NCBI GenBank assembly: GCA_964439135.1
Contig: CAYTNN010000019.1
Location: 1-32,921 of the forward strand
DNA: 32,921 bases
Source of the DNA: JAFGPJ01 sp964439135
Lineage (GTDB): Bacteria; Planctomycetota; Phycisphaerae; Sedimentisphaerales; Anaerobacaceae
Direction: 5' to 3'
Shown here: piece after piece, positions 16,168 to 23,842 of the stretch
How positions within the stretch are numbered: position 1 is the stretch's first letter
Layout of the letters: every line of letters starts with the position of its first letter
Program-made: the position numbers and the translations under genes
Notes under the pieces: model-generated
What the model was told of the DNA's origin: nothing
Seen by the model: the letters and a program-made list of their open reading frames with translations, nothing else
The model's database searches: none

Positions 16168-17385
16168 TTAAGGATTATCCGGGACTATTCCACAAACTTG
16201 ATTCAACTCATCCTCCGTTGTTATGCCCTCGTTTACCAGACGTTGGCCGTCTGTGAGCATCGTTGTATGGCCTCTGTCTTTGAGGATACTCTCAAGCTCG
16301 TCCAGGTCGGCTTTTGCTAAAACAGCTTTTCGCAATTGACTGTCTAATTGAACCATTTCCGCGATCAGGAAGCGGCCTTTGTAGCCGGTGTTGAGACAGT
16401 CGTCGCACCCTGTGGCCTTGAATGAGCCGGTTTCCTCGACCTTCTGTTTGCATTTGTAGCAAAGCTTTCTGACCAGTCGCTGGTTCAAAACCGCCGAGAC
16501 GCTGGATGTGACCTGGTAAGGCTCGATACCCATCTCCAGCAGCCGCAGCAGGGCCCCGGCGGGCGAGCCGCTGTGCATTGTGCTCATCAGCAAATGTCCC
16601 GTCAATCCTGCTTCGATAGCGATTTTGGCAGTCTCAGCGTCCCGGATCTCTCCGATCATCAGCACCTGCGGGTCCTGTCTGAGCAGCGATCGCAAAGCGG
16701 TCGGAAAAGTCATCTGGCCGTGCGGCGTAATCTGGACCTGCGTCGCGCCATCGATCCTGATTTCCACAGGATCTTCAAGGGCGACGACGCTCTTGCCGGC
16801 ATAGAATTTTAGAATATGACGCAATAGGGCGGCAAGTGTGGTGCTTTTGCCGCTGCCTGCCGGACCGGTCAGCAGCAAAACCCCCTGGTTCCTGGCGGCA
16901 ATGTTCTTAAGCCCTGTATATAAAGGTTTTGAAAAGCCTAATTGATCCAGTTCCATAAGCTCGGCGTTGTTGTAGAATAAACGCACGACTGCCCGCTGAC
17001 CGTGTATCGTTGGGAATACTGCCAGCCGCTGGTCCATAATTCTATCGCCCTGGCTCTTGCTGATTTCAATTCGGCCTTCCTGGGGAATATCATTGCGATA
17101 GGTCAAAAGCCCCCCGAGAACTTTTAACCTCGCAATCATATTGTCGGATATCGTGCCGGGCAGCTTTTCGATGGTGCTCAGGACGCCGTCAAGACGGAAT
17201 TTTACGGCTAATTCTGCACCCGTAGGTTCGAAATGGACGTCGCTTGCACCGCATTCTACAGCTTTTGTGAGCAAATCATCCACCAAAGACACAATATCAT
17301 TTGCGTTCTCGGGCTTTCCGTAAGAGCTTTTATTACAATTGCTTATGTCCATGTTTATGCAATTTGATTTTGATGAATTCTGCAT
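16168..17385 (-). CDS. Short GspE/PilB-type secretion ATPase
   Basis: A 405-residue secretion/assembly ATPase. It keeps the second N-terminal domain (GASDVHFEP at 46-54, then RLDGVL) and the whole motor: Walker A GPAGSGKST at 174-182, Asp box ALEDPVEIR, Walker B MIGEIRDAET, His box STMHSGSP, and a zinc-binding tetracysteine (CYKCKQ and CDDC). The MshEN/N1 domain found at the front of most GspE/PilB proteins is missing, so it is about 200 residues shorter than the homolog at 18959. It is the first gene of the nine-gene minus-strand T2SS/T4P operon. It likely powers assembly, with PilT at the other end of the operon powering retraction. Confidence 0.92.
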   Translation of the reverse strand: MQNSSKSNCINMDISNCNKSSYGKPENANDIVSLVDDLLTKAVECGASDVHFEPTGAELAVKFRLDGVLSTIEKLPGTISDNMIARLKVLGGLLTYRNDIPQEGRIEISKSQGDRIMDQRLAVFPTIHGQRAVVRLFYNNAELMELDQLGFSKPLYTGLKNIAARNQGVLLLTGPAGSGKSTTLAALLRHILKFYAGKSVVALEDPVEIRIDGATQVQITPHGQMTFPTALRSLLRQDPQVLMIGEIRDAETAKIAIEAGLTGHLLMSTMHSGSPAGALLRLLEMGIEPYQVTSSVSAVLNQRLVRKLCYKCKQKVEETGSFKATGCDDCLNTGYKGRFLIAEMVQLDSQLRKAVLAKADLDELESILKDRGHTTMLTDGQRLVNEGITTEDELNQVCGIVPDNP

Positions 17386-17408
17386 TTTTCAATACTCTGT
17401 ACTACAAC

Positions 17409-17440
17409 ATAAGACGCAGCGGCATACCTAAACGTTATCC
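17409..17440 (-). promoter_or_regulatory. Candidate ECF promoter for the pilus/secretion operon
   Basis: On the minus strand the motif GCTGCGTCTTAT occupies 17420 down to 17409, with GGATAAC at its upstream side (17440-17434) and a 17-base spacer to CGTCTTAT. The AAC-type -35 and CGTC-containing -10 suit ECF sigma factors. It stands 23 bases before the start of the short GspE gene. An identical element faces the other way at 17499-17510. Confidence 0.55.
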
Positions 17441-17480
17441 AGGAAAAAGGAAATTTTTTTACTTTATTACAAAGAATTTT

Positions 17481-17510
17481 GTTAACATATTATTTAGTGC
17501 TGCGTCTTAT
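17481..17510 (+). promoter_or_regulatory. Candidate ECF promoter for the sigma/anti-sigma genes
   Basis: GCTGCGTCTTAT at 17499-17510 is preceded by GTTAAC at 17481-17486 with a 16-base spacer to CGTCTTAT. It is 37 bases upstream of the sigma factor ATG at 17548. Its exact match to the minus-strand element suggests one sigma factor reads both, giving autoregulation and co-induction of the divergent operon. Confidence 0.55.
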
Positions 17511-17547
17511 ATAGATAGATGATGTAACACAGGGTGAATTGACGCTT

Positions 17548-18102
17548 ATGTTTGGTAAGGCTATAAGTTACGGATCGGTTTGGGATTTCGCTGCTGATAA
17601 GTCTGTCGTTGAGAGCCAGCGATGGATACTCTCTACGATGCAGAGCTACGGCCAGGAACTGGTTACGATGCTCTGGCGAATTCTGGGCAACGAACAGGAT
17701 GTTTGTGACGCTTATCAGGATACGTTTCTGCAACTGGCCCATTATGAAGGAGGGCGGAAGCCTGAACATTTAAAAGCGTATGTTTTTCGCACGGCGAACA
17801 ACATTGCAATCTCGATGCTGAGACGAAGGATTGCCGAGAGAAACAGGCTGTCCAGGCCTATAACGACAACGTCTGTAAGCTCTCCTGCCAGGGAGATTGA
17901 TTCGAAGTACCTGCAGGAGACCTTAAGAAGTTATATTGCTCAATTGCCCGAGCATCTAAGAAACGTTATTACATTACGCGACCTGGCGGAATTATCTTAC
18001 TCTCAAATCAGCAGGATATTAGGCATATCAGCAGCGACTGCGAGAGTTTACCGGTGTAAAGCAATCCAGTTATTATCAGTGTGGATGGGTAAAGAAGAAT
18101 AA
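17548..18102 (+). CDS. ECF-type RNA polymerase sigma factor
   Basis: A 184-residue sigma factor with region 2 at about 25-100 (LGNEQDVCDAYQDTFLQLAH, then HLKAYVFRTANNIAISMLRRR) and region 4 at about 125-180 (IAQLPEHLRNVITLRDLAEL, SYSQISRILGISAATARVYR). The open frame begins three codons earlier at a TTG, but the ATG at 17548 is better spaced from AGGGTG at 17531-17536. The next gene starts two bases after its stop and encodes a zinc-motif protein, the usual anti-sigma arrangement. It is divergent from the T2SS/T4P operon and shares a mirrored promoter element with it, so it is the obvious candidate regulator of the pilus and chaperone genes. Confidence 0.9.
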   Translation: MFGKAISYGSVWDFAADKSVVESQRWILSTMQSYGQELVTMLWRILGNEQDVCDAYQDTFLQLAHYEGGRKPEHLKAYVFRTANNIAISMLRRRIAERNRLSRPITTTSVSSPAREIDSKYLQETLRSYIAQLPEHLRNVITLRDLAELSYSQISRILGISAATARVYRCKAIQLLSVWMGKEE

Positions 18103-18104
18103 AA

Positions 18105-18647
18105 ATGAGAGTTATGAAACTAAACAATCGATGCAGACGAATCAGAACATGGCTATATGAAGCTATGAGCATGCGTTTTGGTCCAGAGGCAAATTGGCTG
18201 CACAACCATATTATGTACTGTCCGAGATGCCAGCGCAGACTCATTTCGTGCGGTAAAGTAAATCTTGCTTTATCGTTTATTAAAAGTCAGCCTCACACCC
18301 TTGATTTGCTGATGCGTGCAAATACACAGGCCATTGCCGTGCTCAAGCACAGTTTACGACGTGAACCGAAGGCTCAGAAGCTCAAAAGAAAGCTTCCCGA
18401 GCCAAAGCTGCTGGAAAGGTGTAGTCATTATGGGCACTCTGCGGCGAATTTAGCTGCCTGCATTGTAATTCTGTTTCTTATGAAGATTGGTGTTTTTTCC
18501 TCTATGGATAACCTTCAGACTCAGGGCCAAAAAGTTATCAAGCAGTATTATGTCAACCAGGTGGGTGCAGATCTGGCGGACGAGATTTTCGCGAAAGACA
18601 CGGAACCTCCGTCTTCTGCGAATTTTGATAACATTGCCAACGCTTAA
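18105..18647 (+). CDS. Putative zinc-motif anti-sigma factor, single-pass membrane protein
   Basis: A 180-residue protein beginning two bases after the sigma gene. Near residues 35-42 it carries HIMYCPRC, an exact HxxxCxxC motif as in zinc-associated anti-sigma (ZAS) domains, preceded by a helix. A TM segment follows at about 110-127 (NLAACIVILFLMKIGVF), leaving ~50 residues outside the membrane that end SSANFDNIANA. Size, order and motif fit an ECF anti-sigma factor that sequesters the sigma at the membrane. The basic linker between the zinc motif and TM (LRREPKAQKLKRKL) is consistent with a cytoplasmic N-terminus. Sequence beyond the motif is not closely recognisable, and an in-frame ATG three codons in is an alternative start. 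Confidence 0.72.
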   Translation: MRVMKLNNRCRRIRTWLYEAMSMRFGPEANWLHNHIMYCPRCQRRLISCGKVNLALSFIKSQPHTLDLLMRANTQAIAVLKHSLRREPKAQKLKRKLPEPKLLERCSHYGHSAANLAACIVILFLMKIGVFSSMDNLQTQGQKVIKQYYVNQVGADLADEIFAKDTEPPSSANFDNIANA

Positions 18648-18705
18648 TAAATCCCGCGTCAAGCACACTCTAAATAATTCGAATAATCATTTCGGCACGG
18701 AAATC

Positions 18706-18783
18706 CTAATCTCGCGGCTCAAAGCAAGGTTCTATAGGACGTTTAAAAAGTATCGCTTTTATAGCGTGAGCCGATTTGATTAG
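18706..18783 (+). ncRNA. Candidate structured RNA (three-way-junction-like leader)
   Basis: Long-range pairing is visible by eye: CTAATC (18706-18711) with GATTAG (18778-18783), and CGGCTCA (18715-18721) with TGAGCCG (18767-18773), separated by a small internal loop. Inside, GTTC-TATA-GGAC and CGCT-TTTAT-AGCG can form two short hairpins, giving a three-way junction. It lies in the 311-base gap between the anti-sigma gene and the GspE gene. It does not match a riboswitch consensus I know (checked by eye against GEMM c-di-GMP). It may be a leader element, a terminator for the sigma operon, or chance. Confidence 0.4.
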
Positions 18784-18834
18784 CCTCTAATTATTACTTA
18801 TATTTTATTTAACGCTTCCCATGGAGGTTTTTAT

Positions 18835-18954
18835 ATGCTCATCCGGAGAGGTGAAGCAAATTTTCGTTTTGGATACACTGTTGTTAGTTCTCTGAAACAG
18901 GAGCGTTTGACCAGGTTTGGAGATATAAAACGCTTAGAACTGGGGGTATTATAG
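18835..18954 (+). CDS. Possible 39-aa leader peptide upstream of GspE
   Basis: A short frame beginning MLIRRGEANFRFGYTVV has a well-placed GGAGG seven bases before its ATG, better than that of the large gene after it. It ends in TAG at 18952-18954, four bases before the ATG of the GspE/PilB gene, so translation could be coupled. The peptide is basic and has no membrane segment. It has no family I recognise. It may be a regulatory leader peptide or a chance frame. Confidence 0.4.
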   Translation: MLIRRGEANFRFGYTVVSSLKQERLTRFGDIKRLELGVL

Positions 18955-18958
18955 AATC

Positions 18959-20836
18959 ATGGCACGGATTTTTGGATTTAAAGTCAAAGAGCAGCGGACC
19001 AGTAAGAACCAAATTAACGGCCATTTAGATAATGGTGACGATGAGGAAATCAGTGGTCTGTCGCAACTGTATAGCCCAGAGCAGGAACAAGAGAGTGCCA
19101 CTCAGATTCGGGATGAGGCGGATGTCCTTTCCGAAATGGGAAAAGTTACGGGCGAACAGCTCTCCGAACTGAGGCGAATACAGAAAAAGAGGGCAAATTG
19201 TGATATCTGTCAATTAATTAAGGAACTGAACTTAGCTCATGAACCGGATATCTCAATGGCGCGGGCAAACCTTTACGGATGCGAATTTCAAAAGATCGAG
19301 CCGGATAAGGTCGACAAAAATGTCTTTAATAAGCTTGACCTTGAATACATAAAAAGCAACCGCATCATGCCTATCGAGATCAAAGGCGAAATCCTCGTTG
19401 TGGCAACAAGTCATCCCGCCGACCTTTTCATTATCGAAGACGTCAAACGGCAAACTCAGATGAAAACCGAAACAGTCGTATGCTTGGATGAAGATATAGA
19501 TAAAGTCTGTGAGACCTTCAGTAGCGAACAAATCGATTACGATATTGATGATATCATTAATGATATGACAGATGTCGAGGTCATGCAGGATCAACAAGAG
19601 GAATCTGATGATCTCGAAAAGATGGCCGGCCAATCACCTATAATTAAATTTGTAAATTATCTGATTAGTAATGCGGTGCGTGAGGGTGCCAGTGATATTC
19701 ATATCGAGCCCAAGGAAAAGTTCCTGAGGACAAGGTACCGCATAGACGGCGTACTTTTCGAAATGAAACAATCGCCGTTGAAGATGCATCCCGCGATTGT
19801 CTCACGAATTAAAATTATGGCCGACCTCGATATTTCCGAAAGACGGCTGCCGCAGGACGGTAAAATCAAGGTTTCCATAGCCGGCAGGGCAATCGATTTG
19901 CGTATATCGACACTGCCGACGAATCATGGAGAAAAAGTGGTTATCCGTGTGCTGGATAGTGAATCCATTACGCGAGGCCTTGAGCAATTGGGAATGGAGC
20001 CCGATGTGATGAAAGGTTTTGCCGATCAGATAGCCATGCCTCACGGGATTTTACTCGTTACCGGCCCGACGGGCTCCGGCAAGAGCACCACACTTTACTC
20101 AGCTCTGCCACAGATGGACGGTGATAAATTGAATATTTCAACCGTTGAGGATCCGGTTGAATATCAACTTGGTTTCTGTAATCAGGTTCAGATTAACGAA
20201 AAAATCGGTCTGGATTTCGCTATGTCGCTCAGGAGTTTGCTGCGTCAGGACCCTGATGTGATAATGATAGGAGAGATTCGTGATAACGAGACCGCCCGGA
20301 TAGCGGTTCAGGCGGCTCTGACAGGTCATTTGGTTTTATCGACGTTGCACACAAACGACGCAGCCTGCAGTATTACAAGACTGGTTGATATTGGCATTGA
20401 GCCGTACTTGATATCGGCATCGTTGAACGGAGTACTTGCACAGCGATTGGTAAGAAAGATTTGCCCGAAGTGTAAGGAGATATACCAGGTCACGGAGCAT
20501 ATGGCCAGATACGTGCAAAAGGAGGGAGTCGAACCGGGACAGATTTATCATGGCGCAGGTTGTGATTACTGCCGGGGTTCAGGCTATGTAGGCCGGGTCG
20601 GTATTTATGAGTTATTGATTATTGATGAGCAGTTCAGAGACATGATTAACAAGGACTCATCTGTGAACAACATGCGCAGAAGCTTTCATGAAAGTGGCCG
20701 GCGGAGTTTGTTCGATGACGGTATTATGAAGGTAAAGCAGGGCCTGACGACAATGGAAGAGGTACTGCGTGTGACAAAAGTGTATGGTGAAAACGAAAAT
20801 GAAGATTTTGTTAAGAACACCAATCCCGGTTCATAA
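18959..20836 (+). CDS. Full-length GspE/PilB-type assembly ATPase
   Basis: A 625-residue secretion/pilus assembly ATPase. A hydrophilic N-terminal ~70 residues precede an MshEN/T2SSE N-terminal domain (about 75-185, with LEYIKSNRIMPIEIKGEILV), then the ATPase: GASDIHIEP near 243, Walker A GPTGSGKST at 369-377, Asp box TVEDPVEY, Walker B MIGEIRDNET, His box STLHTNDA, and the CPKCKE/CDYC zinc motif near the C-terminus. All motor residues are intact. It polymerises pilin or drives a pseudopilus with a GspF platform. It is separated from the other pilus genes by the divergent promoter and is followed by the GrpE-like, Hsp70 and TerB/J-like genes, an uncommon neighbourhood. Confidence 0.95.
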   Translation: MARIFGFKVKEQRTSKNQINGHLDNGDDEEISGLSQLYSPEQEQESATQIRDEADVLSEMGKVTGEQLSELRRIQKKRANCDICQLIKELNLAHEPDISMARANLYGCEFQKIEPDKVDKNVFNKLDLEYIKSNRIMPIEIKGEILVVATSHPADLFIIEDVKRQTQMKTETVVCLDEDIDKVCETFSSEQIDYDIDDIINDMTDVEVMQDQQEESDDLEKMAGQSPIIKFVNYLISNAVREGASDIHIEPKEKFLRTRYRIDGVLFEMKQSPLKMHPAIVSRIKIMADLDISERRLPQDGKIKVSIAGRAIDLRISTLPTNHGEKVVIRVLDSESITRGLEQLGMEPDVMKGFADQIAMPHGILLVTGPTGSGKSTTLYSALPQMDGDKLNISTVEDPVEYQLGFCNQVQINEKIGLDFAMSLRSLLRQDPDVIMIGEIRDNETARIAVQAALTGHLVLSTLHTNDAACSITRLVDIGIEPYLISASLNGVLAQRLVRKICPKCKEIYQVTEHMARYVQKEGVEPGQIYHGAGCDYCRGSGYVGRVGIYELLIIDEQFRDMINKDSSVNNMRRSFHESGRRSLFDDGIMKVKQGLTTMEEVLRVTKVYGENENEDFVKNTNPGS

Positions 20837-20916
20837 TGAGAATGTAAAGGCGAATATGTTTCATACTAATCAGGCGGGATATTGAAGTAGACGATTAATA
20901 ATTGAAAAATAAGATC

Positions 20917-22206
20917 ATGCTTAAGAAATCTCTTATTCTCGGTTCGGTATTGTTGCTTATCGGTGCAGGTATGTATTGGTGGATGATCGCCGGCAAGCAA
21001 CAGCAGCAGCAGAATGGAGTTAGCTATAAGTTTACAGAGACAGACGATTATATCAGGCAATATCAGGAGTGGCTGCAGTTACCTCCGGAACAGCGAGCTG
21101 ATTTGCCTCTGGTATTGGACAAATACGGAAAAGACAAAACAAACGATCAACTCAGGCAAGAACAGCAGGCAAGGCTCAAAGCGGATATGAACAAAATGGC
21201 CGCGAGCGAAATCGCTGCGAATCCTTTCGCGGATATTCTGTACGGCGAGAACTGGCAAAACGACCTGAGCGAGTACAAGAAACGAAATGAGTTGAACGAG
21301 TATGTGCTGACAAGCTCTATTGTATGTACAACCATGGGCGGCAGTATTTATACATGGTGGATATTGCTGTGGATTTCTCGCTCTATTATAAGGGTTTTAT
21401 CCGGCTTGAGACGTTTCATCGCCGATAGTCATGGTAATCTTAAAAAAGGTAAAGGCGATATACCTGTTATAGCCGATGCAAAAGATTTGCCGCAAGAGCA
21501 GCAAAAGAAGAAAACTCACGAAAAACAGAATCGCCTTGAGAAGCATTTGAACGTCTTTGTCAATTCGGGCCGTCAGTGTCCGGTCCCTGTTAAAAGTGGG
21601 GCTAAGGCTGTGGAAAGAGTGGCAAGCAAAGAAAAGTTTTCGAATGGTACTGAGAAGATCAACAGGTTGCTTTCCGATGAAAAAACCGCTGTCATCAAAA
21701 CAACCACCAAATGGGGCAAACAGCATTCTGAGACCGAGGAGCATTCAAAACCGCTCAACAGTGCCATTAACGAGCTTACTCAACAGGTCTCGGCCATTCG
21801 TGAATACGCAGCCTGCCAGCAGGACAGGCTGGAAAAGCTCCAGGATGGTTATGACTGGAACATAATCAGGACTTTTTGTCTGCGAGTTATACGATGCATA
21901 GACAATCTTGAAAGCCGTATTAGTCGGCTCGGCAAAGAAGATGCCAAGGCAATACATCTCGAGGAAGTAAGGGATGAGCTTATCTTTGCTATGGAGTCAA
22001 GCGGTATCGAGCAATTTGAGCCGGAGATGAACAGTCAATATCGAGGGCAGGAAAAGTACGCCGAAGCCGTCAAGGACAAGCAGCAAAGTGACGACCCGAA
22101 ACAGACGGGTAATATCGCAAAAGTAATAAGACCAGGCTATCAATACTTTATTAACGAAGGAAACGTCAAGGTGGTTCGCCCGGCTCAGGTCAAGCTTTAT
22201 GCTTGA
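20917..22206 (+). CDS. Membrane-anchored GrpE-like nucleotide-exchange factor
   Basis: A 429-residue protein. TM1 lies at about 5-23 (SLILGSVLLLIGAGMYWWM), a Gln-rich external loop of ~110 residues follows, and TM2 is near 135-160 (SSIVCTTMGGSIYTWWILLW). A long charged cytoplasmic linker leads to a coiled-coil (LNSAINELTQQVSAIREYAA) and a GrpE-type domain at about 311-429. GrpE landmarks are the helix with IDNLESRIS, a LEEVRDELIFAMESSGIEQF segment, and the beta-wing ending VIRPGYQYF then VRPAQVKLYA, which parallels the GrpE end (GY-x-x-x-x-R-x-x-RPA-x-V). The ATG at 20917 is chosen over the TTG at 20902, though neither has a strong ribosome site. It directly precedes an Hsp70 gene, supporting a nucleotide-exchange role at the membrane. 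Confidence 0.75.
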   Translation: MLKKSLILGSVLLLIGAGMYWWMIAGKQQQQQNGVSYKFTETDDYIRQYQEWLQLPPEQRADLPLVLDKYGKDKTNDQLRQEQQARLKADMNKMAASEIAANPFADILYGENWQNDLSEYKKRNELNEYVLTSSIVCTTMGGSIYTWWILLWISRSIIRVLSGLRRFIADSHGNLKKGKGDIPVIADAKDLPQEQQKKKTHEKQNRLEKHLNVFVNSGRQCPVPVKSGAKAVERVASKEKFSNGTEKINRLLSDEKTAVIKTTTKWGKQHSETEEHSKPLNSAINELTQQVSAIREYAACQQDRLEKLQDGYDWNIIRTFCLRVIRCIDNLESRISRLGKEDAKAIHLEEVRDELIFAMESSGIEQFEPEMNSQYRGQEKYAEAVKDKQQSDDPKQTGNIAKVIRPGYQYFINEGNVKVVRPAQVKLYA

Positions 22207-22262
22207 TGATTGAATTGTGAATCGATTCATGATTTACCGAACCACAAAATAGGGGGTATAAA

Positions 22263-23822
22263 ATGGCTAATATAGTGGGAATAGATCTCGGTACAACATT
22301 CTCGGCATTATCGATTCTCAACGCTATCGGCAAGCCGGAGATAATCCCAAATGCCGATGGTGAAAGACTCACGCCATCTGCGATTTTCTTTGACGAAGAG
22401 AACTCAGATATCGTCAGAGTAGGTATCGAAGCGATTAATTCGAGGCATCTGAATGCCCAGCGATCTGTTCGCTGGGTCAAGCGTCATATGGGAGATGCGA
22501 ATTATCACAGAAAAATCGATTCGAAAGACTGGACGCCTGTTGAATTGTCCGCTTTGATTCTGAAAAAGCTCAAACAGGACAGCTCTGTTGAGCATGGCGA
22601 TATTTGCGATGCCGTAATTTCCGTCCCGGCCCACTTCGATGAAGTCCGCAGAAAAGCAACCATGGAAGCGGGAAAGATAGCTGGTTTGAACGTGATCGGA
22701 ATTGTCAACGAGCCTGTAGCTGCCGCTCTGTATTATGCTACCACGCGGCAGGTCTCGGGAACGGTCCTGGTCTATGACCTCGGTGGAGGAACATTCGATG
22801 TGACTATAATGGAAGTCAAGGGCCATGAGATGAAGATTATTTGTTCGCAGGGAGACCATGCTCTCGGAGGCATCGATTTTGACCAGAAAATATTAGAGAT
22901 GCTGGAGCAAAAGTACAAAGAAAAGTTCAATGCCGAGCTGATCGGTTCAGATGAGGATAGAGCAAAGTATGAAGATGAAGCCGAGGATATTAAAAGGACT
23001 TTATCCCGGCGTGATGTTGCGAAAAAGATGCTCTACGGCCCGGCTGGCAATATGAGAGTGGAAATAACCCGAGAGATGTTTGAAAAGGCAATTTCCCCCT
23101 TAATGGATCGTGCGGATATTCTGGTGGAAGTCGCCCTTGGCGAGGCAGGCATTGAACCAGCCGGAATTGGCAAAGTACTATTGGTAGGCGGCAGCACCCG
23201 AATACCCATGGTCCAACAGCGCCTCGAGAAAGTGTTTGGCAAAACGCCTCAGACCGCCGTTAATGTCGATGAATGCGTGGCACTCGGTGCTGCTTTGCAC
23301 GCTGGATTGACAATGCTGAGAGAGAAACCCGATATTATGTCGGCAGGAATTTCCAGCGGCCTGATGGACATAAATCTGACCGACGTCTGCAATCACAGTT
23401 ATGGCACTATTTGCGCTCCCATTGATAAGGAAACAGGCCGGCGAGTAATTCAAAATCGCATCATTTTGAATAAAAATACACCATTGCCGTGCGAAACATC
23501 TCAGATGTTCTATACTCTCAAAGAGGGGCAAGCGGAGGTTGAGGTGACCATTACCCAGGGTGAAGGCAACGATGTCGAGTTCGTTAATAATATTGCGACG
23601 TATAAATTCGAGCTTCCTCCGGACAGACCTGCAGAATGCCCGATCAAAGTCACTTATAGCTATGATGTGAACCAGCGAATGCACTGCAAGTTCGAAGACG
23701 TAGAGTCGGGCAGAGTGCTTGAGGTCGATCTCGGCCTGGATCAGGACGGCAAAATGTCCGAGAGCGACATAAAAGACAAGAAGCGGCAACTTACTGCTGT
23801 AGGCAAAGCGAAAGTTGAGTAA
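22263..23822 (+). CDS. Short Hsp70 (DnaK-family) chaperone lacking the helical lid
   Basis: A 519-residue Hsp70. The nucleotide-binding domain is complete: GIDLGTTFSA at 6-15, VNEPVAAALYYA at 148-159, YDLGGGTFDV at 171-180, VGGSTRIP at 308-315. A variant linker (GLMDINLTDVC) leads to a substrate-binding beta domain from ~373 (NTPLPCETSQMFYT, EGQAEVEVTITQGEG). The protein stops soon after the beta domain, about 100 residues short of standard DnaK, so the alpha-helical lid is missing. AGGGGG upstream supports the ATG. It lies between the GrpE-like and TerB/J-like genes in a tight operon downstream of a GspE/PilB ATPase. This is unlikely to be the housekeeping DnaK; it is more probably a specialised chaperone for an envelope machine. 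Confidence 0.93.
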   Translation: MANIVGIDLGTTFSALSILNAIGKPEIIPNADGERLTPSAIFFDEENSDIVRVGIEAINSRHLNAQRSVRWVKRHMGDANYHRKIDSKDWTPVELSALILKKLKQDSSVEHGDICDAVISVPAHFDEVRRKATMEAGKIAGLNVIGIVNEPVAAALYYATTRQVSGTVLVYDLGGGTFDVTIMEVKGHEMKIICSQGDHALGGIDFDQKILEMLEQKYKEKFNAELIGSDEDRAKYEDEAEDIKRTLSRRDVAKKMLYGPAGNMRVEITREMFEKAISPLMDRADILVEVALGEAGIEPAGIGKVLLVGGSTRIPMVQQRLEKVFGKTPQTAVNVDECVALGAALHAGLTMLREKPDIMSAGISSGLMDINLTDVCNHSYGTICAPIDKETGRRVIQNRIILNKNTPLPCETSQMFYTLKEGQAEVEVTITQGEGNDVEFVNNIATYKFELPPDRPAECPIKVTYSYDVNQRMHCKFEDVESGRVLEVDLGLDQDGKMSESDIKDKKRQLTAVGKAKVE

Positions 23823-23842
23823 TAATGTGAGCGGGTGTGGAG

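Noticed and set aside
18690..18783. GEMM (c-di-GMP) riboswitch before the pilus ATPase gene
   Set aside because: Attractive by context, but the conserved GEMM core words are not present in the right order. Kept only as an unassigned structured RNA.
18821..18895. 24-codon ORF beginning MEVFICSSG
   Set aside because: Its ATG overlaps the ribosome site of the better-placed 39-codon frame and has no ribosome site of its own.
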